Shown: positions 57,553 to 64,000 of the stretch, piece by piece | Numbering within the stretch: position 1 is the first letter of the stretch | Layout of the letters: the number at the start of each line of letters is the position of its first letter | Assembly: GCA_030685235.1 (NCBI GenBank) | Contig: MU839132.1 | Span: 1-64,000, forward strand | From: Copromyces sp. CBS 386.78 | Taxonomy: Eukaryota; Ascomycota; Sordariomycetes; Sordariales; Sordariaceae | Direction: 5' to 3' | Length of the DNA: 64,000 nt | Notes under the pieces: model-generated | Databases searched by the model: none | The model's input: only the letters and a program-made list of their open reading frames with translations | What the model was told of the DNA's origin: nothing | Position numbers and translations under genes: made by a program

Positions 57553-60076
57553 TTAAACCTTGACCTCCTCAGCCGCAGCCTCCTCCTTCTCCTCCTCCTC
57601 CTTCTTGGGGTTATGCGCGGGGAAAGGGTTGTACATGCCGCGATCGGCCTTGAGCGCGCGAAGCTTTTCGACGGCCTCCGAGAGAGGGTAGGGCACGTCA
57701 CGGGCCTGGGTGGAGGTGTCGTCACGATAACGGATGTTAACCTTGCGGTTGGTCTTCTCGTCGTCGCCGACGACGAAGATAAAGTTGTCTGTGTTGTGTG
57801 GTTAGCAGGTGTAACTTTACGAAAAGGGTACGGGACCTGGGACTGGAACTTACATTGAGCGAGCTGAGCGGAACGAATCTTCTTCTGGAGAGTGTTGCCA
57901 GAGCTGTCGACATCTGTTGTGGTGTAGGGTCAGTAAGTTTATGCAAAGATAATAAGTAGAGGGATGCATGCTCATGAGCAAGCGGAAACATACCGACGTG
58001 GATCTTCTCCTTCTTGAGGGTCAGGGCAACCTCCTTGGCGTAATCAAGGAAGCCCATGCCGACGGGGATGACCATAACTTGGCGGGGTGACATCCAGAAG
58101 GGCCATTTGCCAGCAAAGTGTTCGGCAAGAATGGCAGTGAAGCGCTCGATGGAGCCAGCCATGGCACGGTGGATCATAACGGGGCGGGCGCAACCGGGGG
58201 CAAGAGGCTTCTTGACAAGAAGAGCCTTCTTCTTCTTCTCCCCACCTTCCTTGGGGGCCTCCTCCTCCTTAGGAGCTTCGGGCTCTGGAGCCTTGTGGGC
58301 GGGCTTGCCCTCATCCTGTTTGGCCTGGGTCTCAGCGGTCATGTACTCGAGAGAGAAGTTGATGGGCTGCTGGAAGTCGAGCTGGATGGTGGCGCACTGC
58401 CAGGGGCGGTTGAGGCAGTCCAAAACAGCAATGTCGATCTTGGGGCCGTAGAAGGCACCATCGCCCTCGTTCAGCTCCCAGGTGCCACCAGTAGAAGCGG
58501 TGAACTCATTGAGAGCCTCCTTGAGGCGAGCCTCGGCGCGGTCCCAGGTCTCAATCTCACCCATGTACTTTTCAGGGCGAGTAGAGAGCTTCAGCTTGAA
58601 GGTGAGGCCAAGCATGCCGTAGAAAGACTTCATGAAGTCGAAGAGATCGGCAACCTCGGCCTTGATCTGATCCTCACGGCAGAAGATATGGGCATCATCC
58701 TGCTGGAATCTGCGCACACGGGTGAGGCCGGAGAGAGCACCGCTGGCCTCGTTTCTGTGGAGGACGCCGAAATCAGCGAGCCTGAGGGGGAGCTCCTTGT
58801 GGCTGCGATCACGATGACGGAACATCATGGCGTGGGCAGGGCAGTTCATGGGCTTGAGACCGAACTGCTCCTTGTCAACGTCGAGGATGAACATGTCATC
58901 CTTGTAGTGGGCCAAGTGACCGGACTGTTCCCAAAGGGAGGTGTTGAACATGTTGGGAGTCATAACCTCATCGTAACCGCGCTTCCAGTACTCCTCCTTG
59001 ATGTATTCCATAATGGCGTTGTTGATGCGCATACCGTGGGGCAGCCACATGGCGGAACCGGGAGAGCACTCCTCGAAGTAGAAGAGCTCCTGCTGCTTGC
59101 CAATGAGGCGGTGATCGCGCTTGGCAGCCTCCTCAAGGAACTTTTTGTGGGCGGCCATCTGCTTCTTGTCGGGGAAAGAGACACCATAGATGCGCTGAAG
59201 GGAGTCGTTGTTGGCGTCGCCAAGGAAGTAGGAAGAAGAGTTCTTCATGATGGCAAAAGCCTCGATTCTACTGGTATCGGGGACGTGGGGACCACGGCAG
59301 AGATCGATAAGGGGGCCGTTACGGTAGACAGTGGTTCTGGTGCCGTCGGGGATCTTGTCCTTGATGATGTGCTGCTTGTATGGGTTGTAGGCGAACATCT
59401 TGAGCAGATCCTCCTTGCTCATCTCCAGTCTCTGGAAAGGCTGCTTCTCCTTGACGATCTTGGTGACAATGTTCTCGAGGGGCGCCCAGTCGCTAGACTG
59501 AACGGCGGCACCGCCGGGAAGAGCCATTTCGTAGTAGAAACCGTTGTCAACAGGGGGGCCAATGCAGAGAGAGCAGCCGAACCTGCGCTCGCAGGCCTCA
59601 CCGAGGACGTGAGCACTCGAGTGCCAGAAGACGAACCTGCCCTGGTCATCGTTGAAGTCGAGGAGTTCCAGCTTGCAGCTCTTCTCGAGAGGGCGCTCAA
59701 GATCCCATAGTGTCTCTCCGTCGATTCTGGCGACAACGGTGCGCTTGAAGAGGGAGTTGGAAATGCCCTTGGCAATCTCGGCGGGGGTGGTCTCGTAGGC
59801 CTTGCCGACCTTGGTGGTGCCGTCGGGCATGGTGATGAGGATGTCATCGTGGGGGCGCTTGGCCAGCTCCTCCTGCTGCTCCTTGTAGAGTCTGTCAAAG
59901 AGATCGAGGCGCTCCTGGATGAAGGCAGGAGGAGGGTTCATCTCAAGAGGGCCGGCATCGCCGCCAGCGGCGGGGGCAGCCTTCTCCTTCTTCTGCCTCT
60001 TCTCCTTCTGGGGCTTGTCGCCGCCAATGGAGACCTTCTTGAGGGTCTCGGTGACCTTTTCGGTAACCTGCTCCAT
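57553..60076 (-). CDS. THS1: cytosolic threonyl-tRNA synthetase
   Basis: Charges tRNA-Thr and edits mis-charged Ser-tRNA-Thr. Exons 60,076-57,994, 57,913-57,854 and 57,788-57,553 give 792 residues (yeast Ths1 734). Seen in order: basic N-terminal extension; TGS domain (about 75-140); editing domain with H152-x3-H156 and C260-R-G-P-H264; class II motif 1 (about 345-375), motif 2 ([19 protein letters not shown]) and motif 3 ([15 protein letters not shown]); zinc ligands C412, H463 and H636; anticodon-binding domain from ~665, crossing both introns; an acidic C-terminal tail. A Lys/Glu/Pro-rich insert (about 583-630) sits just before motif 3. The open frame extends 66 codons upstream without an ATG, so the start is MEQVTEKV. 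Confidence 0.96.
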
Positions 60077-61221
60077 GTTGAAATGTGTCGATAGAACGAG
60101 CCTTGGGGGTGTTCGGTGGTATGCGACTGAAGGGTTCGTACAGATAACAATATCGCGGGTGCTGTCAGAGACCCGGGCCGTGTGACTCACTTGGACGTGT
60201 ATGGTCACAAAGCTTTTGGAGTAACTTGGTTGTAGAGAGACGGAAGGGCGGGAAGGAGGGGGTACGGGACACACTGGATGGGACTTTGCTCACACTCTGA
60301 GACACGACCGCAGAAGGGAACGTCTGGACCGGAACGAAGGCGGCGCAAAGAGGCACCGCAAGGGGAAATTTTAGGACACTTTTACCCCGCGGTCCAGACG
60401 GGATCAATTGGGGGCAAAAGTGGGGTGCTCCTAAGCGTGCCGGTGTGTCACTCTTGCTGCACGAGCGAGCACGAGGTGGAAGCCGCATATCAAACCTAGT
60501 GGTAAACAGTCACGACACGTCCGGACAGGGCATGGCAAGGGCGGCCCAGACAGTACAGCAAGAGAGAGCTGACAGCAGTGAGACACTCCAACCTAAGGTA
60601 AGGTAATGTTTGAACATTGAACGAACATCTGCGGGCACAAGCATCTGTGCGATTGTTAAGGTAATGACAGCTGACGCTCGGGCCATGTTATCAAGCCGTC
60701 GTGCCGTCCCAACTCTTGGCAGCTTACGGGCCAAATGCCTGCCTGACCTCGCGCTACGACGATAATAAAGTCAAATTATTAGAAAAGGTGCCGTCATTCG
60801 GATTCCAGGTACCGAGACGCCTCAAATTTAGGTAGGTTTTGTTTTTACGCAGTACCACTAACATGACGCCGGGGCAGAAGGAACGGGAAGGCGGGATGAC
60901 ATACTATTGATTTTTCAACCTCATTCGTTTCGGCACGCGGGGGGGAAAAAGTCTCCTCCTGCCTTCTGCGTTCCCGTTAACGTCCCTTCCTCTTCCCTGT
61001 GCCGATCTGCCCCAGCACCTAGCACATCATTGAATTCTCGCTTGACAGAGCCTCGACTCTCGACCCCAAATCCCAGAGCTGAGCTCTTTCTCCATACCTC
61101 TGACGTCCTAAACAAATCAGCTCCCGACAACTCAGCGTCCAGGATCCGGACCGGGAGTTGCGAGACGCGCCCATATATTGGCGACTAACACACCTTTGCG
61201 TGTGCACTCGAGAGCCGCGCC
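60077..61221. promoter_or_regulatory. divergent promoter region of the ThrRS and F-box genes
   Basis: A 1.15-kb intergenic region. The sequence just upstream of the ThrRS ATG stays open in frame for 66 codons without ATG and contains GTGAGT (minus strand, near 60,190), which could be the donor of a 5'-UTR intron. No other gene is seen. Confidence 0.45.
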
Positions 61222-63458
61222 ATGACGTCCTCGTCACTGGATTGTTTTCCCGATGAGCTCATCCGTCACATACTTCTCTATGTCTCGCCCGAGGACAACG
61301 TCCTGAACGTCCAGTCGGTCTCGCGTCGTTTCTACCACATTGCCAACGAACCGCTGCTATGGCGATATCTTTGCCGAAGCTCGTTTACTTTCTGGAGGCC
61401 TGAGCACTACTTCTTCGCGAAACTGTCGGACCCGAGACCAACTACTATCGAGTGGAAGAAGCTATGGCTCCGAAGAAAGAGGCAAAATCACTTGATCAAA
61501 CGCCTTCTAGACGAGATCCTCACGACGAGATACCGCCAGCTGAGGAACCTGCAGCGCATCTGTCAGTTCGGTTACGACGCCAAAGACTTTCTTTTGGAGC
61601 AGTGTCACGCCGATGAATCCCATGATGACGTTTTGGCCAGAAGGTACGAGGCAGCTCTCTTGTGGCAAGGCAGCTTGACTTCCCAAGCACACTGCACTCA
61701 AGGGTATTGTGTATTAGTCGATACCTTCTGATGGTGGCTTTACACTTACTCTCGACCCAAGTGGGATGCCTCTAGATCCAAAGATCGTTCGGTTACTCTA
61801 ACGCTCATCCAGGTACTATGCAAATTCAGCCTTGGACAGCATCCACAGGGGCATGGCTGTAGAGGTCTGGTCCAAGTGCTATGAAACAGGAACCGATCCG
61901 TACTCAGGGCTCGATCGTGCTCTCGGCGCATTCGACATGTTTGTTCTACACGACCAGCCCCAAGACCTTGAATACGTATGTTGAACGCCCATCCCCCACG
62001 GCCAAGAATGTTAGCTTACAAGTTCTGCGACAGATATTGAGCACACTAGACGCGCTCGCCCATAGATTCACGCAGGAGCACCCAGAACATGAGATCATGT
62101 CGACAAGGCAGAAGGCTCTAGCCTTAAATCGATGGCTGAGAGCCCAGAATCTGATGGGGATGGAGAACGAGACCGTCAACTACCACAACCTGAGGAATTG
62201 TCTCCTAGGCCACGCCCTGTCCGACAACGAGCACCCGTCGCTTCCCATAATTTCGAGCGCCATATTTGCTTCGGTTGCCGAACGCCTCGGCATGTCAAGC
62301 GCATGTTGTGCATTCCCGAGCCATGTCCACGCTTCTGTGAAGGCCCCTCCTGGTATGACCCTGGATGGTGATGTGGTACAGGATCCTAAAGCTGAACCAG
62401 AGACCATGTACCTGAACCCGTACAAGTGGGATGGGGAGGTTACACTTGATGAGCTACGGAGGGCGCTGGTCGAGTTGGGGTGGACACAAGGGTCAGAGGT
62501 GTTTCTTAGGGCGTCGCCTGTGCCTATTATTGTCCTTCGAACAGCGGCCAATATCAAAGCCGCCACCAGCCGAATTCAAAATCTCGCCGACCGACAAGGG
62601 GAGCCCATCGAGGTCGAAGCGAAAAGGTTGCGGGCCGGTCATCCAGACATCAACGTGGAGGCGGCCAAGTATGCTTCGATGTGGGCGGAACTGATGGTTA
62701 AACCAGTGGCTAGTATCCACTGGGATCATAACCTCGAGGCCTTCCTGCATTCGTTTGCCATGTCATGGGGCGAAGACGCCTGGATCGTTCGCAAATATCT
62801 TCTTCCGCTGTACGAAAATTTCGTCGCATCGTCGCGGCACGCGCGCAACCGCACCGGATGGGAGAACGTTCGCGAGATCTTGAACATGCTGGACAACCTC
62901 GACGGGAGGGAGGCGGTCGTCTCTCGTCGCTACACGCAGGAGATGCAGGAGCGCGTGCGCTACAGGATCGGCCAGGTCTTCCGCCACAAGAGGTACGGAT
63001 GGATCGGAATCATCAACGGCTGGGCTGCTGGGTCTGCAGGCCTTCCGGTTCCGCACTATCTCGATGGTTACGAGGACGAGGTTCAGTCTCCTACGACTTC
63101 TCCCAGATCTTCGGGGGATAGGTTGCATTCAGAAGGCTTTGGCTTAAGGCCTCAGTTGGCTAGAGTGTTTTATACATGCATGTAAGTGGCCATGTCGTCC
63201 TCCCATATTCTTCCCTTTGTTTACTTCTTCTCTCATCTCCACTGTCAACTTGTTTCTAACTATTGGGGTCATAACAGGTGTTCTAAAAGACCCAAGGTTG
63301 ACCGCTTGCGCGTGGCTCAGAATAGCATCGAGATTATCACCGATCCTGACTTAATTCCCGAGTCGCTCAAGTTCCTGGCAGGCAAGTACTTCAAGCGGTT
63401 TGACAGAGAAACCTGCACTTTTGTGTCGAACATCAAGGAATCATATCCGGACGACTAG
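61222..63458 (+). CDS. F-box protein with SirB1/transglutaminase-like and YccV-like domains (FBXO21-like)
   Basis: Probable substrate receptor of an SCF ubiquitin ligase; substrate unknown. Exons 61,222-61,643, 61,813-61,975, 62,034-63,181 and 63,278-63,458 give 637 residues. F-box at about 6-50 (LDCFPDELIRHILLYVSPED, then VSRRFYHIANEPLLW). The middle part (about 150-400) fits the SirB1/Transglut_core2 family (GLDRALGAFDMFVLHDQ, ILSTLDALAHRF, SLPIISSAIFASVAERLGM). The C-terminal part from ~500 fits the hemimethylated-DNA-binding YccV/HspQ fold (RYRIGQVFRHKRYGWIGII ... VAQNSIEII). The third exon must start at 62,034: the three earlier AGs give a 31-nt intron or a frameshift. Same domain order as vertebrate FBXO21. 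Confidence 0.87.
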
Positions 63459-64000
63459 TTCTAGATTTCCGTTTGGAGGTTACTGAGGGGGTGAGAGCAG
63501 AAGCGGAAGGGTGCAACAAGGGACGTCGGAAGATGTGTGTATTATAAATGTATGTTAAAAGTGTTTCTGGTTCAAAACTTGTAAGAACAGGGCAGGTTTA
63601 TGTACTCGTCTGGGCTAGAAACGCCCCGCCTGACCCTGTGCTTGCACGTCTGTTAAAGGCGTTTCTAGCCCAGACAAATATTCTAGACTCACCTATACAG
63701 CAGGAGCGCTCTACAACGAGGCAGCTGAGTACAGCAGAACTGAATAAGCACATATTTGCTTCACATTATACAACTTACGAGTACTTCAGATTGAGTAGAG
63801 AGATGTGGCCACTACATTAACAATGTTCTTGGATCCAAGTATATATACATATTATTATCATTTCATGCTTTATCGTTACGTCCAACTATCGGCAACATGC
63901 TTTCCTTTCCGCTCTTCCCGGCCCCTGCGTGCCCGTTTCCATGGCATAAAATATTCCCTCTCTGCCCCCCTTTTTGTATTGTTTCCGTTGTCATTAACCG
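63459..64000. other. 3' region of the F-box gene, with a small inverted repeat
   Basis: No convincing gene. A 90-codon plus frame (63,548-63,820) runs across the inverted repeat and has no recognised domain. The rest is ordinary intergenic sequence up to the window end. Confidence 0.45.
63608..63675. repeat. 68-bp perfect-arm inverted repeat, related to 1,949-1,993
   Basis: Arms GTCTGGGCTAGAAACGCC (63,608-63,625) and its exact complement (63,658-63,675), 18 bp each, around a 32-nt loop that also contains CCCTGTGC. The same arm and the CCCTGTGC motif recur at the left edge of the AT-rich block. It may be a tiny palindromic mobile element. Confidence 0.7.

Noticed and set aside
60077..60274. 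66-codon in-frame extension of the ThrRS gene as a mitochondrial targeting sequence
   Set aside because: No ATG in the extension; a non-ATG mitochondrial isoform cannot be excluded but nothing supports it.
62007..62023. acceptors giving a 31-, 39- or 47-nt intron 2 in the F-box gene
   Set aside because: 31 nt is too short for a fungal intron and the 39- and 47-nt versions break the frame; the 58-nt intron ending at 62,033 keeps frame and gives DLEYILSTLDALAHRF.

Overview
The window is from a filamentous ascomycete (Pezizomycotina, most likely a sordariomycete). Short GT-AG introns with CTAAC/CTGAC-type branch sites, the gene families present, and a large AT-rich block carrying the mark of repeat-induced point mutation (RIP: CpA/TpG nearly absent, CpG still common, coding frames full of TAA/TAG where CAA, CAG or TGG are expected) all support this. 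No species can be named from the sequence alone.

Positions 1-42,566 are RIP-degraded transposon sequence. The central observation is that 2,098-42,566 looks like one insertion. Its two ends are ~112-119 bp terminal inverted repeats (TIRs), flanked on both sides by the same 9-bp direct repeat, ACCAAAGTG. Just inside the left end lies a dead Mutator-like (MULE) transposase. I read this as a MULE that became a ~40.5 kb nest. Inside it are two oppositely oriented copies of one Ty3/Gypsy chromovirus (10,636-17,889 on minus; 33,829-41,137 on plus; 222-bp LTRs; 5-bp target duplications GTATA and AGATC), a second Gypsy element (23,379-31,461 on minus; 241-bp LTRs; ATAAT), and five short elements: four non-autonomous elements with GAG...CTC ends and 8-bp A/T target duplications plus unassigned stretches; a fifth element of that type (partial) lies outside it at 1-115. 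The short elements are barely mutated, and their target duplications are RIP-type AT sequence, so they appear to have landed after RIP.

Composition changes sharply at 42,566/42,567. From there to 64,000 the sequence is ordinary euchromatin. The first ~2.1 kb has no convincing gene but holds a 314-bp TA-flanked inverted-repeat element. Six conserved housekeeping genes follow: TAN1 (minus, tRNA ac4C cofactor), POM152 (minus, nuclear pore membrane ring), a UCH37-type deubiquitinase (plus), CHO1 phosphatidylserine synthase (plus), cytosolic threonyl-tRNA synthetase (minus), and an F-box protein with SirB1-like and YccV-like domains (plus). Exon structures were derived by hand and each reading frame closes exactly. 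The genes are unrelated single-copy functions (tRNA modification and charging, nuclear pore, ubiquitin, phospholipid synthesis) with no sign of a cluster. Two intergenic regions are divergent promoters (POM152/UCH and ThrRS/F-box) and one is convergent (CHO1/ThrRS).
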